A stretch of DNA of 26,104 bases from JAFDVJ01 sp964487505 (GCA_964487505.1 CAZARD010000059.1:1-26104), one strand, 5' to 3'; shown: positions 1-6,916, numbered from the stretch's first letter. Notes: a model not told the origin generated them from the sequence alone. Translations and numbers: made by a program.

Positions 1-133
1 GCGGCGATCGCTCCCGCGATCGGGCCCCCTTACTTCGTGCGGGGTTCTGCATTGCTTGCAGCAAATCGCAAATGACTCGCGGCGATCGCTCCCGCGATCG
101 GGCCCCCTTACTTCGTGCGGGGTTCTGCATTGC
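1..133. repeat. Two direct copies of a 55-bp double-hairpin element
   Basis: Positions 1-55 and 79-133 are identical, giving a 78-bp period. Each copy holds a perfect 7-bp stem with a TCCC loop (CGATCGC at 5-11 with GCGATCG at 16-22; second copy 83-89 with 94-100), then a second small stem (CCCC 26-29 with GGGG 41-44). The 23-bp spacer holds a GCAAATC heptamer pair. The element sits just past the 3' end of the leftward glycosyltransferase gene, where REP/BIME-like elements are often found. A role in termination or mRNA stability is inference. The left edge of the window may cut off more copies. Confidence 0.85.
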
Positions 134-168
134 AAAATCGCAAATCGCAAATTGAAAATCGCAAATGC
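134..168. repeat. Short heptamer array, GCAAATC family
   Basis: Imperfect tandem copies of GCAAATC/GCAAATT run from the end of the second 55-bp element to about ten bases before the glycosyltransferase stop codon. The same motif recurs at 61-74 and 22548-22580, so it is a dispersed repeat family. Confidence 0.75.
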
Positions 169-176
169 TCCGCCGT

Positions 177-1685
177 TCACTTCTTCCGGACCTCGACGAA
201 GAATGCCTTGACGCCGTTAGCTTCATAGACGGCGGCTTCGCCAAAATCGTAGCCCCGCTCGCGCAGGTTCCGGAGCGGAGGGTGCTTTTCATTCCATTCC
301 CTGTCGCGGAAGGCGAGGTAAAACCTGTCGCCGACGATCCCAGACTCATCCGTGACAGAGATGCCTTCAAAACCGCGCGGGATGAAGTAAGCCCTGTCCT
401 CGGTCAACCCTTCGACGCCATTGACCTTAACGATCCTGACAGCTTGATCGCGCCGGATCGCAAACCAAAGATCGTAAGCGACCAGGTCCTCGAACGTGTA
501 AACCGTCGCCGGCCGATCGATCCGCGGCGGGAACGTTTCCCACGCGCACCAGATGTAGCGCGGAGCCGGGCGCGTGACGTGCGCCACTAACGCGAATCCG
601 ATCGCCGCCGCCGTCAGGCTGATCGCGCTGATCCTCAACAGGCGTGGCCCGATCCCGGTCAGAACAAGCGATCCGACGACCGCGAACGGACCGAAGACGA
701 TGATCAGGTGCCGCGTTCCCCAGATCGAGTACGGCAATGCCCAACTCACGACGAATGCGGCTAGAACAGGCACGAACCCAAGGACCGCTGCCAGCGTCAG
801 GCGAACCCGGTCTTCCTCGCCCACCTTGCGCCAATCGGCAAGAAAGACGGCGGCCCCCGTAAACGCGATCAAGACCATCGGAAGGCTGAAGACGAACATC
901 GAGGCCGGTTCGACGCTGCTCGCCTGAAAATAGAAGGGATCGACGAGGTCGAGCGCGAAGTTCAGGACATCGGCGACGCGGGGCGCGTTGATCCAGCCGA
1001 TGTTCTGCGCGAGCCCCGTCGAGTTTGAAGCGGCGCTGACCACGGCGACCAGCCAAGGCGCGAACGAAACGAGCGAGATCCCGAAACTGATCGCGATCTG
1101 ACGCATTTTGATCCTCTGCAGAGCGACGATCGCGACGATCTCGGCGATGATCAGAAACCACCCGAAATAGTGTGTGTAGACAAGGAGCGTATTGACGATC
1201 GTCAGCAGCCAGATGTTCTTGCCGAGATAGAAGAACCTTACAAAGAGCCAGACCGAAAACATCGCGAGCAGCATCACGACGCTGTACATCCGGACCTCCT
1301 GCGCGTATTTGATCAAGGCGCCGTTGACGGTCAGGAACGTCAGGCCGAGGATCACCTGGGCAGCGCGCAGTTTCAGATCTCGGCAGAGATAAAGAAAAGG
1401 CACGACCGTCGCGAGCGAAAAGACGAACGGAAAGAGCCGAACCGAGACGAGACCGTCGCCGCCAACCGCGATCCAGACCTTCAAAAGGATATAGAAAAGC
1501 GGCGGATGTATCAGATCGTCGGCGACGAATCCGAGAATTCGCGACCAGGGTTCGGTCGCGGCGTGAACCGAGAAGATCTCGTCAAACCACAGGCAGGAAT
1601 CGAAAAGACGCCAGAAACGCAACGCCGCGAAGGCGACGCAAAGCCCGACGATCGCGGCCGTTCCGAATCTTCCGTATCGGTTCAT
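177..1685 (-). CDS. Multi-pass membrane glycosyltransferase, GT39/ArnT/RgtA-like
   Basis: A 502-residue integral membrane protein whose N-terminal region matches polyprenyl-phosphate-sugar-dependent glycosyltransferases (PMT/ArnT superfamily). After the first membrane helix (about residues 8-26) there is a loop with WFDEIFS; D35/E36 are in the position of the catalytic acidic pair. HPPLFY follows at 60-65, a hallmark of this superfamily. About ten further hydrophobic segments follow, then a soluble C-terminal part from about residue 400. Family members move a sugar from a lipid carrier onto protein or lipid outside the cytoplasmic membrane; the acceptor here is unknown. I chose ATG 1685, four bases after the upstream cysteine dioxygenase stop; an in-frame ATG at 1712 would overlap that gene. 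Likely last gene of a three-gene operon. The fold call is solid, the substrate is not known. Confidence 0.85.
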   Translation of the reverse strand: MNRYGRFGTAAIVGLCVAFAALRFWRLFDSCLWFDEIFSVHAATEPWSRILGFVADDLIHPPLFYILLKVWIAVGGDGLVSVRLFPFVFSLATVVPFLYLCRDLKLRAAQVILGLTFLTVNGALIKYAQEVRMYSVVMLLAMFSVWLFVRFFYLGKNIWLLTIVNTLLVYTHYFGWFLIIAEIVAIVALQRIKMRQIAISFGISLVSFAPWLVAVVSAASNSTGLAQNIGWINAPRVADVLNFALDLVDPFYFQASSVEPASMFVFSLPMVLIAFTGAAVFLADWRKVGEEDRVRLTLAAVLGFVPVLAAFVVSWALPYSIWGTRHLIIVFGPFAVVGSLVLTGIGPRLLRISAISLTAAAIGFALVAHVTRPAPRYIWCAWETFPPRIDRPATVYTFEDLVAYDLWFAIRRDQAVRIVKVNGVEGLTEDRAYFIPRGFEGISVTDESGIVGDRFYLAFRDREWNEKHPPLRNLRERGYDFGEAAVYEANGVKAFFVEVRKK

Positions 1686-1689
1686 CGGC

Positions 1690-2259
1690 TTAAAGCGTGA
1701 TGCCGTTTGCAAGCTTGCCGTCGACGCTCGTGTAACAGAGACTGACCTCCCGAAACGTATCGGTGTCGCGGCAATAAGAAAGACAAGTGTCGAAGGGTTT
1801 CGAGTAGACGTGAATGCTGACGGCGCGCTCGTCGAATTCGGCGAGATTCAGGATCTGATGTATCGGTTCCTCTAACTCGACCTTTGCGGCTAGGCAATCC
1901 GAGAGATCGAACCGGTCCGTCTCGCGCAGTTTGCAGTAGCCGCGCGACTCGTCGATCTCGTCGATCGTGAAATTCTGTCCGCGCAGCTTTCCGCTGACGA
2001 CGGTCATCCAGCATTTCTGGTCGGCGTGGTTGTGGACGCGGGAAACCTGGCCCTTTTCCCAACATAGTGCCATCACCTCGAACCGAGGATCCTTATAGAT
2101 CAGATTGCGCGTGTAGAACTTCTCGCTCCAGAACGAATACGGAGCGAGCGATCCGATATCGACCGGATTCGATCCGAGAAACTCGTAAATGTTGTCGCAC
2201 GTGAAATCGTCGTCGCCGATCCCGCGCAGTCCGTCCACCAGTTGCCCGATCTTGATCAT
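1690..2259 (-). CDS. Cysteine dioxygenase type I
   Basis: A 189-residue cupin-fold non-haem iron enzyme that oxidises L-cysteine to cysteine sulfinate. The signature is unusually complete. HNH at 76-78 gives two iron-binding histidines, SIHVY at 148-152 gives the third (H150) together with S148 and Y152, and YTRNL holds R51, equivalent to the substrate-carboxylate arginine (R60 of rat). C83 is in the place of mammalian Cys93, so with Y152 it could form the Cys-Tyr thioether cofactor. YSKPFDTC at 152-159 is close to the mammalian YSPPFDTC. The start ATG at 2259 shares one base with the TGA of the upstream SGNH gene (TGATG), indicating translational coupling. Longer in-frame starts would run deep into that gene. 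Function is very likely; why it sits with a secreted hydrolase and a glycosyltransferase is unclear. Confidence 0.93.
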   Translation of the reverse strand: MIKIGQLVDGLRGIGDDDFTCDNIYEFLGSNPVDIGSLAPYSFWSEKFYTRNLIYKDPRFEVMALCWEKGQVSRVHNHADQKCWMTVVSGKLRGQNFTIDEIDESRGYCKLRETDRFDLSDCLAAKVELEEPIHQILNLAEFDERAVSIHVYSKPFDTCLSYCRDTDTFREVSLCYTSVDGKLANGITL

Positions 2260-3350
2260 CAGTAGATCCCCCTGTAATAGACGCGTTTGCGTTCGGTCGT
2301 CAGGCATTTCGCATCGTTCAGCGGATCGCCCGTCTCGCGACAGCAAGGCGATGTCTTGCTGCAACTGAGGCCGTCTTTCGCGAACCTCGCGAGCGTGTCC
2401 TGGCCGATGCCGGACGGATGGAAGCAGTCGCAGCAAGAGATCTGGTCCGCGTTAAACTTGTAGAACCAGGCGGCGTCGGAATAAGCGAAGTCGGTGCCGG
2501 CCGCACGGGTCGCGCCGCCTACCATCTCGCCGCCGATCATGATCACCGGCGAGGTGCCACCGGCCGGGATCGCCGAATACTCGGCAGTGACACGTTTGAT
2601 GATCTCCCGGTAGCCCTTCATCGTCGTATACGCGTCGATGACCTGCGCGTCGGAACAGCCGCGGGTCATCGAACCGCAGATGTTCGCGCTCCCCCAAAGA
2701 AAGGTGCAGTTCCCGATCAACTGGCAGTTCGCCTTGCTGCCGAAATTGCAGAGCTGCGAAACGCGTACCGGCGCGGCCACGCCGATCCGCGTGTTCGTGA
2801 TCGTCATCAGCACGTCGAGCCCTTTTCGGAATTCCCGTTCAAACGAGTCGTTGCGCGTGCGGCAATAATTGTTCGGATCCTGATCGGCCGTCGGGCAACT
2901 CGCGTTCGTCTTGGTAAGCGTCGTGCTGCATCCGTCGTTATGACCGAGGAAAACGGCCGCGAGCCTGTTTCCGGACTGCGCGTTGAGATATGTCCTGATA
3001 TTGTTCGCCTGCGAGACAAAATCGCTGAGCATCCTCGCGCCCGATGCCGCGTGGTTCGGATTCGCAGCGAGGATGTTTGTCTGAAAATCGCATTCCAGCC
3101 GCTCGACGAAGCTGAACACGTTTTCGGGACCGCGGCCGCAGAGACTCGTGCCGTGCGTATCGCTCGTCATCCAGTTGAACTGTTCCTGATCGCCGTTCGT
3201 GCACGGAAACTGGTTCCCGCCGTTGAATCCCTTCGAAATACTGTCGCCGGCCACGTCGATCGCCTGAATATTGAGTTGGGCGAACGCCGTAGCGGCAAAT
3301 AGAGCGGTTACGGCGGCGATCCGAATTGCGAATCTGATTGTCCTTTTCAT
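2259..3350 (-). CDS. Secreted SGNH/GDSL-family hydrolase
   Basis: A 363-residue exported protein. Residues 1-24 form a signal peptide (basic MKRTIRF, hydrophobic core, cleavage after AFA). The SGNH blocks are in order: GDSIS at 35-39 with nucleophile S37, an NHAASGAR block II region, GHND at 136-139 (block III), and DCFHPSG with D308 and H311 as the other catalytic residues. The pattern is closest to the phospholipase-B-like branch, so an esterase or lipase role is likely; the substrate is unknown. It has many cysteines (for example CCDC, CC and several single ones), consistent with disulfides outside the cytoplasm. Earlier in-frame starts at 3377 and 3473 exist, but the latter overlaps the -35 box of the gene's own promoter; 3350 leaves a clean signal peptide. 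First gene of the leftward operon, coupled to the cysteine dioxygenase. Confidence 0.85.
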   Translation of the reverse strand: MKRTIRFAIRIAAVTALFAATAFAQLNIQAIDVAGDSISKGFNGGNQFPCTNGDQEQFNWMTSDTHGTSLCGRGPENVFSFVERLECDFQTNILAANPNHAASGARMLSDFVSQANNIRTYLNAQSGNRLAAVFLGHNDGCSTTLTKTNASCPTADQDPNNYCRTRNDSFEREFRKGLDVLMTITNTRIGVAAPVRVSQLCNFGSKANCQLIGNCTFLWGSANICGSMTRGCSDAQVIDAYTTMKGYREIIKRVTAEYSAIPAGGTSPVIMIGGEMVGGATRAAGTDFAYSDAAWFYKFNADQISCCDCFHPSGIGQDTLARFAKDGLSCSKTSPCCRETGDPLNDAKCLTTERKRVYYRGIY

Positions 3351-3443
3351 CGGTTCAAAAGTAAGCGTCGGTTCCATTCTGATCGAATTTGCGGTCGGAC
3401 CCCAATTTTTCGGAATATTTTGCGTTTGCGATGTGTCGTGACC

Positions 3444-3473
3444 TTTATAAACCCCAATTCCGCGCGCCGTCAA
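3444..3473 (-). promoter_or_regulatory. Sigma70-type promoter of the SGNH-cysteine dioxygenase operon
   Basis: Read on the minus strand: -35 TTGACG (3473-3468), an 18-bp spacer, and -10 TATAAA (3449-3444). It lies about 95 bases upstream of the chosen start and is back to back with the pdhA promoter. The motif match is good; no experimental support. Confidence 0.65.
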
Positions 3474-3510
3474 GCCAGAGCATTAAGTGATGCCCGTCAC
3501 AATTCGCGTT

Positions 3511-3540
3511 TTGCACAATACGACCCGCGTCCTTTATAAT
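3511..3540 (+). promoter_or_regulatory. Sigma70-type promoter of the pdh operon
   Basis: -35 TTGCAC at 3511-3516, an 18-bp spacer, and a perfect -10 TATAAT at 3535-3540. The leader would be about 55 bases to the TTG start of pdhA. This position rules out the longer in-frame GTG/ATG starts at 3487 and 3490, which lie upstream of it. Confidence 0.7.
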
Positions 3541-3587
3541 TTTTGTTTGTCGAAATTTTCGTTTGTCACAAGAAACCAATCGACATC

Positions 3588-3593
3588 GGAGGA
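3588..3593 (+). promoter_or_regulatory. Ribosome binding site that fixes a TTG start for pdhA
   Basis: GGAGGA, seven bases before TTG at 3601. This strong Shine-Dalgarno, combined with the promoter at 3511-3540, places the start at a TTG codon rather than at upstream GTG/ATG codons. Confidence 0.85.
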
Positions 3594-3600
3594 AATCGTT

Positions 3601-4725
3601 TTGCCAAAAACAGCAGCCCGCGTGAAAGCGGACTCCAAATCGAAGTCAACGTCGAAGAACGGCGCGATGAACGGATCGGGTGCAGACGCGATCACGGACA
3701 TAGTCGATGTTGAACAGGCGCACGCGGAATACCTCAAGCGCAAGAAATCTCAGCTTGCGGCGATCAAGAAGCTCGACAAGGCGCTGCTCCGCGAAATGCT
3801 GTACCAAATGGTCCTCGGGCGTGTTTTCGAACAGAAATGCGCGGAAGTTTACCGGATGGGAAAGATCGGCGGTTTCTGCCATCTGTACATCGGCCAGGAA
3901 GCGATCGGCGTCGGCGCGATGATGGCGCTCAAGGAAGGCGATTACGTGATCACGTCGTACCGCGACCATGTGCAGGCGATGATCGCCGGGATCTCGCCTG
4001 AGGAAGTGATGGCGGAGCTTTACGGCCGGGCGACCGGCAACGTCGGCGGAAAGGGCGGCTCGATGCATATGTTCTCGAAGGAAAAGGGGTTCTTCGGCGG
4101 ACACGGCATTGTTGGCGGACAGATCGGCGTCGCGACCGGGATGGCCTACGCGCAGAAGTACAAGGGCACCGACAATGCGACGCTCTGCTTCTTCGGCGAA
4201 GCGGCCGTCAATCAGGGCATATTTCACGAATCGCTGAACATGGCCCAACTCTGGAAAGTCCCGTGCATCTACATTTGCGAAAACAACCGGTACGGGATGG
4301 GAACGTCGCAGGCCCGCGCGATGAGTATCGCGAACATCGCGAAAAAAGCGGAAGGATTCGGAATGGCCGGCGAATTCGTCGACGGAATGGATGTGATGGC
4401 GGTCCGCGAAGCGACCCTGCGGGCGCTCGAACGGGCCCGAAGGGACGGTTCGCCTTCGCTGCTTGAGATTCGGGCGTACCGTTATATGGGACACTCGATG
4501 TCGGATCCCGGAAAATACCGGTCGACCGAGGAGATCAAGAAGTATCAGGAACGCGACCCGATCGTCCTTTTCCAGGACTCTTTGCGGGAAGCGAAGGTCT
4601 TCACTGACGAGGATTTCGCGGCGATCGATGCCGAGGCCCGCGCCGCCACCGACCGCGCCGTCAAGTTCGCTGACGAGAGTCCGTTCCCGGACGAAAGCGA
4701 ACTCCTGACGGATGTTTTTGCGTGA
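3601..4725 (+). CDS. pdhA: Pyruvate dehydrogenase E1 component, alpha subunit
   Basis: A 374-residue TPP-dependent subunit of the alpha2beta2 E1 that decarboxylates pyruvate and passes the acetyl group to lipoyl-E2. The first 45 residues are lysine/serine-rich and low in complexity, and the conserved domain follows. Family landmarks are GFCHLYIGQEA, YRDHVQA, GGKGGSMHMF, the TPP/Mg motif region from G199 to N228-N229 (CENNRYGMGTS), and YRYMGHSMSDPGKYR, which is the regulatory-loop region. The usual GDG of the TPP motif reads G-E-A here (residues 199-201), an unusual substitution of a metal ligand. It starts at TTG with a strong ribosome binding site. The stop TGA (4723-4725) lies inside the first GTGAGCN heptamer of a repeat. 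First gene of an operon with pdhB and pdhC. A branched-chain or acetoin dehydrogenase is a weaker alternative. Confidence 0.93.
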   Translation: MPKTAARVKADSKSKSTSKNGAMNGSGADAITDIVDVEQAHAEYLKRKKSQLAAIKKLDKALLREMLYQMVLGRVFEQKCAEVYRMGKIGGFCHLYIGQEAIGVGAMMALKEGDYVITSYRDHVQAMIAGISPEEVMAELYGRATGNVGGKGGSMHMFSKEKGFFGGHGIVGGQIGVATGMAYAQKYKGTDNATLCFFGEAAVNQGIFHESLNMAQLWKVPCIYICENNRYGMGTSQARAMSIANIAKKAEGFGMAGEFVDGMDVMAVREATLRALERARRDGSPSLLEIRAYRYMGHSMSDPGKYRSTEEIKKYQERDPIVLFQDSLREAKVFTDEDFAAIDAEARAATDRAVKFADESPFPDESELLTDVFA

Positions 4726-5297
4726 GCAGTGAGCGGTGAGCTGTGAGCAGGGGGTCACTGCGCGGGCGAATGAGAATTGGGAATAAGAGATGAACGAAAT
4801 AACTTCACAAAAATGTATCGGGGGAATGATAAGCGATGGACAAGCCTCACAAGCGATTGATTGCGTGGCAGAAATGTATGGATTTGGTCGAGTTGATTTA
4901 ACGAATAACCAAATCCTTTCCGAAAGATGAGGCTTTCGGATTGAAATCGCAGATGCGGCGGGCGGCAGTTTTGGCCCCGTCAAACATCGCGGAAGGAGCG
5001 GCCGGTCGTTCAAACGATCAGTTCCGAAGCTTTCTCAGCACGAGCATTGGCTCTCTCAATGAGTTGAGTACCCAACTTGAGATTTCGGTGCGCGTCGGGT
5101 ATTTGGATTCCGCCGATTATCAAGAGGCGGTCAGGAATACCGACGAATGCATCGCGTTGACATTTGGTTTGAGAAAGAGTTTGACAAAGTAGGTTCGCGT
5201 TGTTGAGCCTTACCATTAGACCCTTTTTATGCGGATGCGCAGTCAAACTGCCCTATGCTGGTAGCAAACTGCTTACGGCTTACTGCCCACCGCTCAC
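4722..5297. mobile_element. 576-bp element with inverted heptamer arms inserted between pdhA and pdhB
   Basis: The left arm is four perfect GTGAGCN heptamers (4722-4749). The right arm is four heptamers of the complementary type (TGCTTAC, GGCTTAC, TGCCCAC, CGCTCAC; 5270-5297). The 28-bp arms match at about 22 of 28 positions as inverted repeats and could pair in the transcript. Between them lies a broken four-helix-bundle (S23-like) gene. The element begins at the pdhA stop codon and ends six bases before the pdhB start, so without it the two genes would be nearly contiguous. The layout resembles the S23-encoding intervening sequences of some 23S rRNAs, which are also bounded by pairing ends. 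That it moves is inference. Confidence 0.55.
4836..5192 (+). pseudogene. Four-helix-bundle (S23/IVP-like) protein with one in-frame stop codon
   Basis: From ATG 4836 the reading frame gives MDKPHKRLIAWQKCMDLVEL and one more residue, then TAA at 4899-4901. It continues in the same frame with RITKSFPKDEAFGLKSQMRR, then SNIAEGAAGR, to TAG at 5190-5192. This is the complete architecture of the roughly 118-residue four-helix-bundle family (found in 23S rRNA intervening sequences and as stand-alone genes). The TAA stands where the family has tyrosine (TAT/TAC), so a single base change explains the break. An in-frame TTG at 4941 could in principle restart an 83-residue remnant, but no ribosome binding site is visible there. 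The gene has fallen apart recently, or the base is an assembly error. Family members bind nucleic acid; no catalytic role is known. Confidence 0.85.
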
Positions 5298-5303
5298 TAT
5301 TTT

Positions 5304-6284
5304 ATGGAAATGACCATCCGCGATGCGCTGAATTCGGCGCTTCGTGAAGAACTTATCAGGGACGAGAACGTCTTCATCATGGGCGAGGAGGTGGCCGAAT
5401 ACGACGGCGCCTACAAGGTCACGCGCGGGCTGTGGAAGGAGTTCGGCGACAAGCGCGTCGTCGACACGCCGATCACCGAACTCGGGTTCGCGGCGCTCGG
5501 CGTCGGGGCGGCGATGGCCGGATTGCGTCCGGTCATCGAGTTCATGACGTTCAATTTCTCGATCCTCGCTTCGGACCAGATCATCAACCACGCCGCGAAG
5601 ATGTACTATATGTCCGGCGGCCAGTTCAACGTGCCGATCGTTTTCCGCGGCCCGAACGGGTCGGCGTTCCAGGTCTCGTCGCAGCATTCGCAGGCGCTCG
5701 AGGCATTCTACGCCAACTTCCCGGGCCTCAAGGTCGTGATGCCTTCGACCGCCGCCGATGCGAAGGGACTGCTGAAGTCTGCGATCCGCGACGACAATCC
5801 CGTCGTTTTTTTGGAACAGGAAACGATGTATGGCCTGAAGGGCGAGGTTCCGGACGATCCGGACTTCACGATCCCTTTGGGCGTCGCGGACGTCAAGCGC
5901 GAAGGAACCGACTGCACGATCGTTGCCCGCTCGTTCACGGTGCCCCAGGCCCTTAAAGCCGCTGACATTATGAAGTCCGAGTATGACATCTCGGTCGAGG
6001 TCGTCGATCCACGCACGATCAAGCCGCTCGATATCGACACGATCGTCGCGTCGGTCAGGAAGACGAACCGCCTGGTCGTAGCCGAAGAATCGCACGCTTT
6101 CGCGTCGGTCGGAGCGGAGATCTCGCATCAGGTGATGGAGCGGGCTTTCGATTATCTCGACGCGCCGATCAAACGCATTTCGACGGTCGAGGCGCCGATG
6201 CCGTACGCGCGGAATCTCGAAGTCGCCGCGCTCCCGAGCGTCGAGAAGATGGTCGCGGCGATCAAGGAAGTGTGCTACTTGTGA
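5304..6284 (+). CDS. pdhB: Pyruvate dehydrogenase E1 component, beta subunit
   Basis: A 326-residue partner of PdhA. It has the transketolase pyrimidine-binding domain (about residues 4-180: MGEEVAEYDGAYKVT, DTPITELGF with the glutamate that activates TPP, EFMTFNF, GPNGSAFQVSSQHSQ) followed by the transketolase C-terminal domain (about 195-318: EVVDPRTIKPLD, VAEESHAFASVGAEI, EAPMPYARNLE). Length is typical. The start is ATG 5304; ATG 5310 is also possible. No Shine-Dalgarno is visible because the upstream bases belong to the heptamer arm of the inserted element, so translation may depend on another mechanism. The stop TGA (6282-6284) runs directly into a GATTTTG-type repeat. Confidence 0.95.
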   Translation: MEMTIRDALNSALREELIRDENVFIMGEEVAEYDGAYKVTRGLWKEFGDKRVVDTPITELGFAALGVGAAMAGLRPVIEFMTFNFSILASDQIINHAAKMYYMSGGQFNVPIVFRGPNGSAFQVSSQHSQALEAFYANFPGLKVVMPSTAADAKGLLKSAIRDDNPVVFLEQETMYGLKGEVPDDPDFTIPLGVADVKREGTDCTIVARSFTVPQALKAADIMKSEYDISVEVVDPRTIKPLDIDTIVASVRKTNRLVVAEESHAFASVGAEISHQVMERAFDYLDAPIKRISTVEAPMPYARNLEVAALPSVEKMVAAIKEVCYL

Positions 6285-6342
6285 TTTGCGATTTTGGAAT
6301 GGCCGATTTTGGATTTTGGATTTTAGATTTTGGATTTTGGAA
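6283..6342. repeat. Heptamer array, GGATTTT family
   Basis: Imperfect tandem copies of GGATTTT start at the pdhB stop codon. The same family occurs at 20263-20303 and 22421-22462, and in reverse complement (AATCCAA) within pdhC at 7279-7315. Confidence 0.85.
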
Positions 6343-6380
6343 TGAGCTCAAGAACATCGAGGTTCTGAAAATTTCGAACT

Positions 6381-6471
6381 GGAATCCCGGAATCCCGGAA
6401 TCCTGGAATCTGGAATCTCGGAATCTGGAATCCCGAGATTCTTGAATCTTGAATCTTTGATTTGATTTGAT
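6381..6471. repeat. GGAATCN repeat with a hairpin
   Basis: About eight imperfect copies of GGAATC plus one or two bases. They include a perfect 9-bp stem (GAATCTCGG at 6413-6421 with CCGAGATTC at 6433-6441, 11-base loop). The tail degenerates into GAATCTT and GATTT units that run into the TTG start of the next gene. Confidence 0.8.
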
Positions 6472-6879
6472 TTGGACAAGAAGTCGATCAAACGTGAATA
6501 TCTGGCAACGCCGCGGAGGGCGGGAGTCTTTCAGATCCTCAACTCGCTGAACGGCAAGATCTTCGTCGGATCATCGACGAACCTGGACGGGATCCTGAAT
6601 CGTTGCGAGTTTCAGCTTCGAGCCGGCGGGCATCCGGTCCGGGAAATCCAGTCGGATTGGAACGCGCAGAACGGCGAGGGATTTGAATTCTCGGTGATAG
6701 AGGAGCTTGTCGAACGAGAGAATCTCGATCATAAGAAGGAACTCGAGTTCCTCGAGGAGCTTTGGATCCAGAATCTCGGATGTCTCGAACCGAACGGTTA
6801 CAACGAGCGAAAAAAGACCCGCGAAGAGAGATTGAGGATGATCGCCTCGAAGAACGCGGAAGCGGCTTTTAGAAAGTAG
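6472..6879 (+). CDS. GIY-YIG-like domain protein, probably catalytically altered
   Basis: A 135-residue protein with a GIY-YIG-type core. GVF (18-20) stands for GIY, NGKIFVG ends in FVG (31-33) for YIG, and it continues with GSSTNLDG, HPVREIQSDWN, FEFSVIEEL, then LEELWIQ and NGYN (108-111). The arginine expected about eight residues after YIG is replaced by isoleucine (I41), with the nearest arginine at 44; the C-terminal glutamate and asparagine positions look kept. Small stand-alone proteins of this kind beginning MDKK are known in Firmicutes and Bacteroidetes, which supports the TTG start at 6472. No Shine-Dalgarno is visible; the leader is repeat DNA. It lies inside the pdh operon between pdhB and pdhC. 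Nuclease activity is doubtful and function unknown. The basic C-terminal tail (about 112-135) may bind nucleic acid. Confidence 0.75.
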   Translation: MDKKSIKREYLATPRRAGVFQILNSLNGKIFVGSSTNLDGILNRCEFQLRAGGHPVREIQSDWNAQNGEGFEFSVIEELVERENLDHKKELEFLEELWIQNLGCLEPNGYNERKKTREERLRMIASKNAEAAFRK

Positions 6880-6916
6880 TTTTTGAAATTAGAAGCGGAC
6901 CGAGTCCGACCAAGTT

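Noticed and set aside
427..1161. A 244-codon minus-strand frame overlapping the glycosyltransferase in another frame
   Set aside because: Arginine-rich shadow; the membrane-protein frame has catalytic motifs and hydrophobic segments.
3646..5013. A 455-codon open frame on the minus strand opposite pdhA
   Set aside because: Antisense shadow of a well-conserved enzyme gene; histidine/arginine-rich low-complexity translation and no family match.
4836..5192. Could the four-helix-bundle gene be the Avd accessory of a diversity-generating retroelement?
   Set aside because: No reverse transcriptase, template repeat or variable repeat is present; the sequence (QMRRAAVLAPSNIAEG) is of the stand-alone S23/IVP type.
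6283..6471. Could the repeat arrays be CRISPR?
   Set aside because: Units are 7-8 bases with no unique spacers of regular length, and there are no cas genes.
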